Source: Buxus sempervirens (Eukaryota; Streptophyta; Magnoliopsida; Buxales; Buxaceae). From it: a stretch of DNA of 64,000 nt. Location of the stretch: contig OX387193.1 of NCBI GenBank assembly GCA_947561395.2, positions 10,602,001 through 10,666,000 on the forward strand. The letters run 5' to 3'. The translations under genes were made by a program, and so were the position numbers. Of this stretch, positions 49,301 through 57,480 are shown piece after piece (positions within the stretch are counted from its first letter, which is position 1; each line of letters begins with the position of its first letter). The notes beneath the pieces were generated by a model. It did no database searches and had not been told where the DNA came from. It was given only the letters and a program-made list of their open reading frames with translations.

Positions 49301-52300
49301 AAAATTGCAAGTAATAACTCAAAAAGAAAAATATAAGGAAAAAAAGGGAAAAACAGAAATATGAAAGCTAGGCTTCTACTAGCATTATTAACATTTACTT
49401 GGAGACTTCTCAGTCAAATCCTAGTATCCTTATCCAAATTTTGGACACTTCTCAACTGAGTCCCCGTCTCGTAAGTTTTGAGGGTCAAGTGATTCCGACT
49501 CCTAGACACATACTCACACCCGATACACGTACCCCGAGTCTGTGTAACATAGGGTGGGAGTAGGGTTATTGGAGGGTTGTTTTAGTGGGATGAGGTTGTA
49601 GAATATATTATTATGAGGGGTTTCTTGTCGTCTTACATTTTCTTATGTATATATATTTTTTTTCTTATGTACATATTCATTATTCATCAAAACAAAATTT
49701 ATCATAGTTTGGTTATTGAGGTGGGACTGCTTTTTTCCAATAAAAATTAAAAAGGTTTATTTCCTATATATATATATATATGTTTCAAATGAATCTGTGC
49801 ATTTTAAAAGTCGTGTTCGGGTTAATAATGGATTCATATACCTATAATTTCCTGATTCTCCATCCTAGAATTGCTACTGCTGCATTTTTAACCGTCTGGT
49901 TCTGCTCCTGCTTAACATTACTTTTGAATGTCTGGGGGAGTGGAAGACATGAAAACATGGTGGAAATCACTGTGAGTGACATATACGGAAATACCACGAT
50001 GTTGAAACATCTCCATCATGTTGTGGCATTTCAGCAGAATGAGATAATTTTGGACAAATAGCTTCACATGTGCAACACTATGCTGTTTTAACTGTGAAAA
50101 TGACATTTCGAAGGAAAAGTTGCTTGTGTTGACAACATTTCGTTCATAGCTTTTGTCCTACCTGTATTTTCTTCCGAAATCAGTCACCTGAAAGTGGTTT
50201 TTGCATCTTTTCACTTAGATTTCCTTCCTTTCCATCTCTCATTAAATATCTAGAGGTCTTTTCAAGCCATTGGAAACTGATTTTTGAGATGAACATTTAT
50301 ATTTCATTTTTTATTTTGAAACTAAATCAAATCATTTGAGAGAGACAGGTGAATAATTATCCTGGCCCGGAGCTTTATCATCTTTGAAGTTAAATAAAGT
50401 GGTTTTAACTTCTTCAACCGAAACCTCACTTGTCAAGTAATGGGCTTGCATGTTAGAGAGCTTTCCTGTGACAAGATTTTTGACTTCTTGCTGATCAATA
50501 AACCATCTGATTCTGTTCTGCCTAGAGATTCAGTAAAACAATCAAGGAACCTTTGACTGATAGCTTCAGGATCAGAAATTTCCTCACCTTCATGATAAAT
50601 GTTCAAGATTCTGTTTTATTTCAGTGTTCTATACATTCAGTTGACTGAATTTTCTTTTATTTGGTCATTTCATTGTTCTACAAGTTCTTTTTTTAAGGGT
50701 GTCCTCTATTAATCATTTAATAGTTTTATTATTGCTAGTTTCCTTATGATTGAAATGATTGATCTGCTTATATATGTCTTATAGTTTGTAGTCATGTCAA
50801 ATGAGTAATTACATCGCAATTGCACTGCTTTAATTCTTTATGATTCGCATCTTTCCTTTCGAAGGGCTAAGAAGGGTTCTAATGTCCTCTATGGTATTCC
50901 CTTTTTGAGGTTTAGAGCTTGGATTCTTTTATCTGTTCCAATTTAATCCCATAACAAATAGCTCCGATTTCTGTATCTATTTTCTTTGGAAAAGAAATAT
51001 GGTTACCTACTTTGGATTAAATTGAAACTACAGTTGCATGTGCACATGTATTTTTGTTTATTTTTATTCATCCAGAACTTCAGAGCCATTGATAATATAT
51101 AAATGAACTTTTGGACAGAAATTCTCATATACCATTGTTTGTCATAAGAATTAATTCATCATCATTTCTGGCAGTTGTGTTGATAATTCTGGAAATTGGG
51201 GCCGTGGGGGAATGTTTGATGCACTGGCCAAACTTTCAGCCAGTATACCTGATGCTTATCAACGAGCTTATGAATTTGGGGACCTTCATCTGGGTGATCT
51301 CCATCTCATAAAAATCAACGGTGATCTCAGGACTCATCTCTTTGTACTAGATCTGCATTCACCATGTTTATGTTTTCAGATGGCTATTCATGTTGTAGAC
51401 ATATATTTCATACAGACATAACTTTGTATTTCCCCAAAATTTTGGATTATTTTTAATCAGTTTTTAAAATTCAAGACCCATTTGATTATCTGTTTCCATG
51501 AATAAGATCATGTAGGCCGACATACTTTGGGAGCGTTTGGTGTGCATTATAGAATCTGGATTCTAGTTGAATCCGATTCTATAATAAAAAAAGGGCGTTT
51601 GGTTGGGACTTTGAGGCCAGATTCTACAATCTAATGTTATAATCCAGCCCATAATCAGAATCTATCTTAAAGGTGATTATAAGGACTATGAGCATTAGTG
51701 CTTAAATTTCCAAAATCAATGATTTTACATAATACATAATATATTATATAATACATATTATAATAAATAGTAGTATTATAAGCATTATAATATAATATAT
51801 TTATATATAAGAATATATATTATAATGTTATATTAGAATATTATATTATATTATAGTATATATTTTGTATATTATACTATATCGTATATAATATACATAT
51901 TAGTTTTAATATATTTAATAGTTTATATTATTTTAAAAAAGATATTAATGCAATTTTTTAAACATAAAAACTCCAAATTTAATCTTAATAATCAATGACA
52001 ACCAAATGAGATTCTAGATTATAATTGTATAATTATATAAAAATCTACGGTATCCAAACAAGATTGTGGATTTTGAAAATCAGCTATTATAATCTGGATT
52101 ATCAAAAATCAAGATTACAACCCATAATGCCCACCAAACACCACCTTAATGCACAAACATATTGTGATATCCCAATCCCATATTGAAAACGGATGAATTT
52201 CTGGTAAGGTATAAGAGACAAGGGAAACACTTAACTTAGCGAGGTGTCTTTTGAGGACAAAACCGTGCGGGCTGATGCCCAAAGCGAACAATACCTCGCT

Positions 52301-55103
52301 GAGTTGGGTCGTTATACATGGTCCTTAGGTAGCCACGCTATTCAAGTACATCCCCGGGCATGATCATCTGCAAGCTGCTTACCTATGCATTAACATAAAT
52401 TTCATTTTGACAATTCATGAAAGCTTTTGAAACCATTGCTTTTAAAACCTGTGTATGACTGAAGGTATGTCTTGTAACAGATTGAAATGCTACAATAGTA
52501 TTCGTGTTGCTGACCTCTGCTACTACCTAGGACAAGGCATTTTGTTGTGTTGTGTTGTTGGTTGCCTTATATATAACGTGAAGGCTGCTGAAATTTTCTT
52601 GCAATTTTTTTGTTTTGTTTTTATTGTGGCCCATTTTTTTACCTGCAAGTTGTTAATTTTTTTTCTTTTCCTCTAAAGATATTAATCTGACATCAATCAG
52701 TGAAAATGGATTTAATAAATTTGTACCATCTTTTTTCATACCTTAAAATCTAAATCCTGTTCAGTCATAAGTGCTTTATTAATATTTCAATTCCCAACAA
52801 GAATGGTTTCACAAGCAGCCAGTCATGTGTCCTAACTCGTAAAGTGTGCAGCCAGGTCTTAATAGGCATTATTTTCAGCAGTTCAGTACAAGTCAATTGG
52901 TTGATGCAATCTCAATTACATGGAATCAAGTCTTATAATACTGCGTATTTATTCCATTCTATCCAGATTGATCTATCGTTTTGTTCATAACCCTTCATGT
53001 GCTCTGTTGTTATTTTGATCCACATCTTTTTTTGGGCTTCCTTTCTGTTCTCATGAATCAAATATTAGTTGAAAATTTGGCAAAAGTTTGTGTTGCTCCA
53101 AATTGATGCGAACCTCCTAATTCATCTGCTTTTTGGACTAATGATGAATGGAAAAGTTTGATGCTATTGTAGTTTCTTATGAAAGAACATCCTTGTGTTG
53201 CTTGTACACTTCTTGACATAGGGAAGTGAACTTGCATCAGAAACTGACTTACAATATCTGGCATGAGACTTATTTATTTATATTATATATTTTTCATTAT
53301 AAAAAATTAGCATTTAATGTAACACTAGAAAGCTTGATGAGCATTTTTGGATGCATAGATGAGTTGAATTAATAGATTTAGTATTGTTTGAGTCAACAAC
53401 TTTGCAAATATAGTTTTGAAGTGCTCTATCTTTTGTGTATTGTCAGACCCAATCTGCGTCAAAAGAAGAGAGAGAGAGAGAGAGAGAGGAGGAGGAGGAG
53501 TTTTGCATCTGGTTCATAGCTGGCATAAATTTTGCTCAATCTTTATAGTGGATCAATTATTCAATGAAGAGCGATATTAACTTGTTACACATAGAATTAA
53601 TGATAAAGATGAGTGTTATAATTGGTGTATTCCACCAAAGCTAGAAGGCAAATTTTGTTTGGCTTTAATTAGGTCCACTAAGATTTATGGAGGACAGAAA
53701 AGACATAACCATAGGATGAGAGTTGCCGAGATGAGTGTGTTAAGATGGGCACTAACAAGGACTAAATAGAAAGGATAAAAGTGTTAACATATTCAAGATA
53801 CTTAGGAGCCCAATAAAAGGTGAATTAAGATCAAAGCTTTGTGATGGTCTGGGCATGTTAAACTGATATCTATGGAGATGCCTGTGAGAAAGTGCAAGGG
53901 GGTGTATGCTGAAGAATCCAAGGGGTGAGAGGAAGATTAGAAGGGCATTGAAAAGTTAGTCAAGAATGCTTTTGATTACAATTTGATTAAAGTTATGGTT
54001 TTTGCCATCTTGTGATGGCAAAACAAGATTCAGGTGACCAAGCCTTTCTATTTGGAATGATGTATATTATTGTTGTATTATGTGGTCCAATGAATCATCT
54101 GAATTTAATTAGATCCTATTAGGTTATGTCTCCTACCATAATTCTGACTTTTCAGATTTGCTGAATTAGCCACTTTCCTATCAAATTCTGATAGGCATAT
54201 GCATGACATGACAAACATATGGTTATCTCTTGTTGCCTTCTTACGGTACTCAGGATTTCTCATATTCATTATGAGTTTTTCTCTTCTTAGGATACTCATA
54301 TAATGTTAGAAATATTATTCCAAGTCTTCATTGCTTAAATTGGAGGAAAACACCTACTCAGTAATTTTTGAATACATTAAATTTTTACACTAATTTTTTA
54401 TTGACTTATCTGTGCTTTAACCTCATCATTATAATTTCTTTTTCTTCTGACAGAGGATCATGATGAAAGGAGTATGGACAGGAGTTATCCTCTGTGGGTT
54501 GCTTTGGCTGTTGTACAATCATATAATCCCAGGCGTAAAGTTCCTCGCAGCAATATCTCCATTCCAGACCTGGAACAATGCCTGATGAAGGCGTCCTTTT
54601 CTGCTGCTCAGAATTCTGGTAATTTTCATAAGAAAAATACGTGCTGAATGTGGCATTAGATAGTATCTTCCTACAATCATTTAATATCAGGCTAAAAATT
54701 CGGATGAAGTTTGTAGTATGCATGCAGATAAAATGGAATAGAGCATCCAAGCAATTGAAAATGTCTGCCTTTTCCAGTTAAATATATGAATTGACTTCAT
54801 TGGTTCATAATCTGCTAATTTTCTTCCATGATATCCCATTGCAAGTATCTTATTGGTTTCCATCTGAATGTCTAAAGCATCAATACACATGCCACGAATT
54901 GGGTATCACGATGGATCAAACCGGTCAGAATGGTATACTGTTGAGCGACTCCTACGAAAATATGCATCCATATATGCCATAAAGATTTTTGTGTAAGTCT
55001 CTCTCTCTCTCTCTATTTGCTTGCTTGCTGGATGCTGGTTCTCAAAATGCCTATAATTTTTGCTTGAATGTGTCTCAGGTATTACTTCCGACGTCCAACA
55101 TAA
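31074..55103 (+). CDS. CHR10: SNF2-family remodeller with macro domain, ALC1/CHD1L-like (CHR10), 17 exons
   Basis: ATP-dependent nucleosome remodeller; the animal relative ALC1 is recruited by poly(ADP-ribose) through its macro domain. Exons: 31074-31257, 31350-31357, 32948-33026, 33171-33331, 33482-33616, 35460-35640, 38536-38671, 38818-38935, 41499-41588, 42006-42113, 42221-42412, 47568-47693, 47788-48446, 51175-51320, 54454-54618, 54878-54992, 55079-55103. The phases close exactly: 2628 nt, 875 residues, very near the Arabidopsis CHR10 length. Motifs: Walker A DEMGLGKT (63-70, partly from the 8-nt exon 2), DEAQ box (179-182), [21 protein letters not shown] and QRAHRIGQ (motif VI). The macro domain (about 705-875) has [31 protein letters not shown] and the end YYFRRPT, matching the ALC1 C-terminus. 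The intron 7 donor (GTTAGA) and exon 16 acceptor (AAAG) are weak but required by phase. Introns are packed with LINE, SINE and MITE insertions. Confidence 0.96.
33739..34359 (-). mobile_element. 5'-truncated LINE with RNase H domain, 14-bp TSD, in CHR10 intron 5
   Basis: Insertion 33753-34345 is flanked by perfect copies of TGTCATCAGCATAT (33739-33752 and 34346-34359). On the minus strand it encodes an RNase H-like domain: [19 protein letters not shown], then [12 protein letters not shown] and EGDSHTVLT, then after a frame disruption [18 protein letters not shown]. Reverse transcriptase and endonuclease are missing. The truncation at the 5' side and the long duplication fit target-primed reverse transcription. 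It lies opposite to CHR10 and is non-functional. Confidence 0.85.
34824..35193. repeat. Tandem duplication of about 185 bp in CHR10 intron 5
   Basis: Two head-to-tail copies (34824-35008 and 35009-35193) share GATCTGAGTATTCAGAATTT, CCTGGCCCCAG and GGTTAATTGATAGCAACAT with scattered differences. Non-coding, wholly intronic. Confidence 0.85.
35814..35843. repeat. G30 homopolymer in CHR10 intron 6
   Basis: Thirty consecutive G on the CHR10 sense strand, preceded by a T-rich run. The frame reading Gly here is an artefact. The tract could form a G-quadruplex in DNA or pre-mRNA, or its length could be a sequencing artefact. Confidence 0.9.
36079..36224 (+). mobile_element. LINE 3' tail with poly(A) and 19-bp TSD in CHR10 intron 6
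   Basis: A 108-bp insert (36098-36205) ends in a poly(A) run and is flanked by GATATCCTGGGGACTGTTG (36079-36097) and GATATCCAGGGGACTGTTG (36206-36224), with one mismatch. The body (TTCATTATTCATC before the A tail) resembles plant LINE 3' ends. Severely 5'-truncated. Confidence 0.8.
37040..37213 (+). mobile_element. Au-type SINE in CHR10 intron 6
   Basis: TTGGTGTGATGGTAAAATCG then TTGGGCTGCCACTGTGAG contains a box A-like region, and GGTTCCAATCTG a box B-like region. These are followed by a TGTCAAAGGTTAAGTC block and a T-rich end, as in the Au SINE family. The 3' half is diverged. Confidence 0.6.
37500..38070. repeat. Diverged tandem duplication (about 313-bp period) in CHR10 intron 6
   Basis: Two neighbouring copies share GGGTCAGC.TTTAG, TATTGAGCTGTTTTGGTCAT, GTGCAA, TTGAAAACA and a GTAG.AG/TCTGG-GTGG block at the same offsets, about 313 bp apart, with many substitutions. 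Non-coding. Confidence 0.65.
39690..39850. repeat. TG-rich low-complexity tract in CHR10 intron 8
   Basis: Imperfect TG/TGTGCA repeat over about 160 bp with stretches such as GTTGTGTGTGTGTGCATATG. The frame open through it on the minus strand is only His/Thr low complexity. Confidence 0.8.
39888..40080 (+). mobile_element. LINE 3' tail with perfect 19-bp TSD in CHR10 intron 8
   Basis: A 155-bp insert (39907-40061) is flanked by identical AATAAATATCCTTCAAATC copies at 39888-39906 and 40062-40080. The body includes GGTGTACATGTACCTCTTTT and a TTAATATAATCCTTTTATTA block before an A-rich end, typical of plant L1-type LINE 3' UTRs. 5'-truncated, same strand as CHR10. Confidence 0.85.
41667..41805 (-). 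mobile_element. 5'-truncated Au SINE with perfect 14-bp TSD in CHR10 intron 9
   Basis: The insert (41681-41791) on the minus strand reads GGGTAAGGTTGCGTACATCA then GACCCTCCCCAGAC and AATGGCGGGAGCCTCATGCA, the highly conserved 3' part of Au SINEs. Perfect copies of TGTCACTCATAGAT flank it at 41667-41680 and 41792-41805. The tRNA-like 5' part is missing. Confidence 0.88.
42413..47567. other. CHR10 intron 11, 5.2 kb
   Basis: The longest CHR10 intron. It separates helicase motif V ([11 protein letters not shown]) from motif VI. It includes a LINE-3'-UTR-like part around 43440-43730 (GTGTCTGTATATTTG, TTCTCCTTGTATTTATTGGT, AATCTATCTTTATAATGAAC) and otherwise anonymous AT-rich sequence. Open frames inside it (44759-45179, 46568-46810) show no recognisable domain. 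Confidence 0.5.
48786..49700 (+). mobile_element. LINE remnant (RNase H tail and 3' UTR) in CHR10 intron 13, split by a MITE
   Basis: At 48865-48960 one frame reads [20 protein letters not shown] followed by [11 protein letters not shown], the end of a LINE-type RNase H domain. Below it lies 3'-UTR-like sequence (GGGGGGCTAGGATGGCTATG). It is interrupted by the 49089-49552 MITE, then resumes at 49561 and ends near a TTATTCATCAAAACAAAA tail. Boundaries are approximate. Confidence 0.65.
49081..49560. mobile_element. MITE with 8-bp TSD nested in a LINE remnant (hAT-like)
   Basis: The element 49089-49552 (464 bp) starts CTATGTTACATGGACACTTT and ends with GAGTCTGTGTAACATAG, the inverted counterpart. 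Perfect GGTGGGAG duplications lie at 49081-49088 and 49553-49560. An 8-bp duplication fits hAT elements. The CTATGTTACA..GACTCGGG..GTGTCGGACAC type of end is common in plant genomes. Non-coding. Confidence 0.82.
51529..52145. mobile_element. MITE (Harbinger/Tourist-like) in CHR10 intron 14
   Basis: The left end GGGAGCGTTTGGTGTGCATT is mirrored by the right end, whose reverse complement reads GGTGGTGTTTGGTGGGCATT. Flanking trinucleotides are TTT and TTA, near the TWA duplication of PIF/Harbinger. The 617-bp interior includes a strongly TA-rich block (about 51720-51960). A partial relative lies in CCD7 intron 6. Confidence 0.65.
52163..52318 (+). mobile_element. LTR-like retroelement remnant in CHR10 intron 14
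   Basis: It begins TGTGATATCCCAATCCCATA and ends GAGTTGGGTCGTTATACA, with the TG..CA borders of LTRs and the words AAACCGTGCGGGCTGATGCC, AAAGCGAACAATA found in small plant LTR/TRIM-like repeats. No 5-bp duplication is visible, so this may be a solo-LTR relic. Confidence 0.45.
53465..53500. repeat. (GA)n followed by (GGA)n microsatellite in CHR10 intron 14
   Basis: About 12 AG units followed by GGAGGAGGAGGAG. Lies within the intron; no coding role. Confidence 0.9.
53600..54070 (+). pseudogene. RTE-clade LINE reverse transcriptase C-terminal remnant in CHR10 intron 14
   Basis: Fragments in shifting frames match the end of RTE-type retrotransposon polyproteins: [20 protein letters not shown], then [17 protein letters not shown], followed by degraded equivalents of the GHVKR and AEWR-type tail, ending near a TATTATTGTTGTATTATGTG tract. 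Several stops make it non-functional. Confidence 0.65.
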
Positions 55104-56334
55104 GGCAAAAAGTTCAGGATTATGCAACGGTATAGAATGCTCAATCACTAAGCAATTTACTCGAAAATGTATAGCGGATTGCCTGAATGAGCTGTAGATT
55201 ACACACAGCAAACACTTTGATGCTCTAACTGAAAATCACGTTGATGAGCAAGGGGGTGAATATCAACTAGAACAGGTGATACCCCAAGCAATCAGGATTA
55301 AAGGAGCTGGTCATAGACTAAACAATCCCCATAGGGTAGGAGCTGTTTCTCCTGTGCTGTGAATAATTTACCTTTTCTGGTTTTGGTAAAATTTGACATC
55401 TGAAAAAAGATGCAAGTGGAGAGGAAGCTGTGCTATCCGGCATCAAGCTTTGCATCGATACGAAGATACCTTTGTTTTTACCTAAATTATTGAATAGGGT
55501 ATCTTTAAAGTCATCAATTAACACCATCAGAATTTCATCTAAAAGCATATACCCTCCCATACTTCCTATTTTGAACAAGGAATACTATCAGGATTTATGA
55601 ATAAATAAAAAAAGATAAACAATATTAAGGGAAAACGAATAATATTTACAACAAACAGATAAAACTCAATCTTAACTCCAAAAAAAATTGATGGGAAAAA
55701 TAAAAAATAAAAATAACATTTACATAGATGGATAGAACTCAATATTTATCTCCAAAAATACGGTCATGCAAATTGCACATAGAGAGAGAAAACAGTTTTG
55801 CAGCTGTCCAGATTTTAAATGAATAGAGAGAGTTTTGATTATTTTAACTTTATATTAATAATGCTTTTACAAAGAATATTAAGGGCTTTTTAGGGAAATC
55901 ATGCATACTTGTTGGCACGCTTCCCAAGGGACCTATTATAGTTATATGTAGTATAGATAAAAAGTATTTTTGCTATGATATGGAAAATAGTTAGCTAGCT
56001 GAAGCCCGACGATAACATATTCTTTTTGGAAAATAGTGAATCTTATACAGCAAAAAGTGTGTTTAACATGTCAATTGGTGCATCAACACTTGTAAATCTT
56101 CACTACACGTAAATTCAGGAAGAGTTATTTTTCATATAACAGATTAACTACAAGCTTAACAACATTCCTTTGAACATTGCCACTAGAAATTCCAGCATTG
56201 TAACATACAAGCATCAAGTAGAAGCTTCAGCTTCTTATTTCCATCCAAAACTAAGCAGCCCATTGGCTGGCTACTAGCCCTAGAAAAATAAAAAGGAACA
56301 GACAAACATAAATTAGCCATAACAAGAATACCCA
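55104..56334. other. Convergent intergenic space between CHR10 and NAGK
   Basis: About 1.2 kb holding both 3' ends (CHR10 from the left, NAGK from the right). AT-rich, with an unassigned AGTGTGTTTAACATGTCAAT motif at about 56055 that resembles the repeat units at 57755-58035. No gene seen. Confidence 0.5.
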
Positions 56335-57390
56335 TTAACCGGTGATCATTGTTCCGGCGCCTTCATCGGTGAGGATCTCCAGGAGCAACGAATGCGGAAG
56401 TCTACCGTCTATGATACTCGCCGTCCGGACACCCTGCGCAAGCGACCGGATACAACAATTCAACTTCGGGATCATCCCGCCGGAAATCCTGTCCTCGTCT
56501 ATCATCTTTTTTATCCCCTTTATATCGATTTGCTTCACAAGACTCTTGGGGTCACCCACGTCTTCCAAGATTCCGGCGACGTCCGTCAACAGAAGCAGCT
56601 TCTCCGCACCCAGTGCCGCCGCCAGCTCTCCGGCGACGGTGTCGGCGTTTATGTTATACGACTGCCCATTCTCGTCGGCGGCCACGGAGGCAATGACGGG
56701 AATGTGACCGTTCTCGATGAGTGGCTTGAGAATCGTTGAATCAACTCGGGCGACCTCACCCACCAATCCGAGTTTACTCGATTTAGGCGATGGACGGGCG
56801 GTGAGTAGACGGCCGTCCTTGCCGGAGAGGCCGACGGCGGTGGCGCCGGATTTGTTAATGAGGGAAACGAGGTTCTTGTTGACCTTGCCGACGAGGACCA
56901 TCTCGACGACTTCCATGGTGTAGGGATCGGTGACTCGGAGACCGTCGACGAAGTTGGGTTCCACGCCGAGTCGACCGAGCCAGAGATTGATCTCGGGGCC
57001 ACCGCCGTGGACGAAAACGGGTCGAAGGCCGACGCAGGAGAGGAGGACGAGGTCGTTGATGACGGAGGCTCGGAGGCTCTGGGATTTCATGGCGGCGCCG
57101 CCGTACTTGACGACAATGGTCTTGCCTCGGAATTTCTGGATGAAGGGGAGCGATTCAGAGAGGATGTCGACTCGGGTTTGAGATGGGGTTAGTGGTGGTG
57201 CGGCGGCGGCGGTGTTGGTGGTGGTTGTTGATTGTGTTGGTGCTGAGGATCTGATTTTGAGAGAGATGGGTTTGGTGGAGACATTTGAGGGAATGAAAGG
57301 GAAGGACAGATTGGAGTTGGGGTTTTTGAGGGGATTGGAGCTGGAGATGGATGGAGGAGGAGAGAATGCTGGGGTTTTGGCTGTAAACAT
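56335..57390 (-). CDS. NAGK: Plastid N-acetylglutamate kinase
   Basis: Catalyses ATP-dependent phosphorylation of N-acetyl-L-glutamate, the arginine-controlled step of ornithine/arginine synthesis in chloroplasts; in plants it is activated by the PII protein. Single 351-residue frame with no intron. Residues 1 to about 68 are rich in Ser, Thr, Pro and Asn and poor in acidic residues, as in a plastid transit peptide. The amino-acid-kinase fold follows: [12 protein letters not shown] (about 90-101, phosphate binding), [11 protein letters not shown] (about 125-135), [42 protein letters not shown] and the C-terminal [10 protein letters not shown]. All are as expected for arginine-sensitive NAGK. 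The ATG is preceded by a CT/GA run at 57391-57408 in the leader. Very confident. Confidence 0.98.
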   Translation of the reverse strand: MFTAKTPAFSPPPSISSSNPLKNPNSNLSFPFIPSNVSTKPISLKIRSSAPTQSTTTTNTAAAAPPLTPSQTRVDILSESLPFIQKFRGKTIVVKYGGAAMKSQSLRASVINDLVLLSCVGLRPVFVHGGGPEINLWLGRLGVEPNFVDGLRVTDPYTMEVVEMVLVGKVNKNLVSLINKSGATAVGLSGKDGRLLTARPSPKSSKLGLVGEVARVDSTILKPLIENGHIPVIASVAADENGQSYNINADTVAGELAAALGAEKLLLLTDVAGILEDVGDPKSLVKQIDIKGIKKMIDEDRISGGMIPKLNCCIRSLAQGVRTASIIDGRLPHSLLLEILTDEGAGTMITG

Positions 57391-57408
57391 TCTCTCTCTC
57401 TCTCTCTA
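57391..57408. repeat. (GA)n tract in the NAGK leader
   Basis: A run of CT on the plus strand (GA on the sense strand) ends directly at the NAGK start codon. Such GA tracts in 5' leaders are common in plants. Confidence 0.85.
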
Positions 57409-57465
57409 GGAGTTGCAGGGCTTTCAGGGGAACTCTGACTACAGTGAAGATGCATATGCGTGTGT

Positions 57466-57480
57466 GTGTATATATATTTA
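57466..57480 (-). promoter_or_regulatory. Probable TATA box of NAGK
   Basis: On the minus strand TAAATATATATACACAC lies about 80-90 nt upstream of the ATG, which would give a leader of about 50 nt. Motif and spacing only. Confidence 0.4.

Noticed and set aside
56342..57192. Long plus-strand frames opposite NAGK
   Set aside because: Antisense shadows of a GC-rich coding region; no homology recognised.
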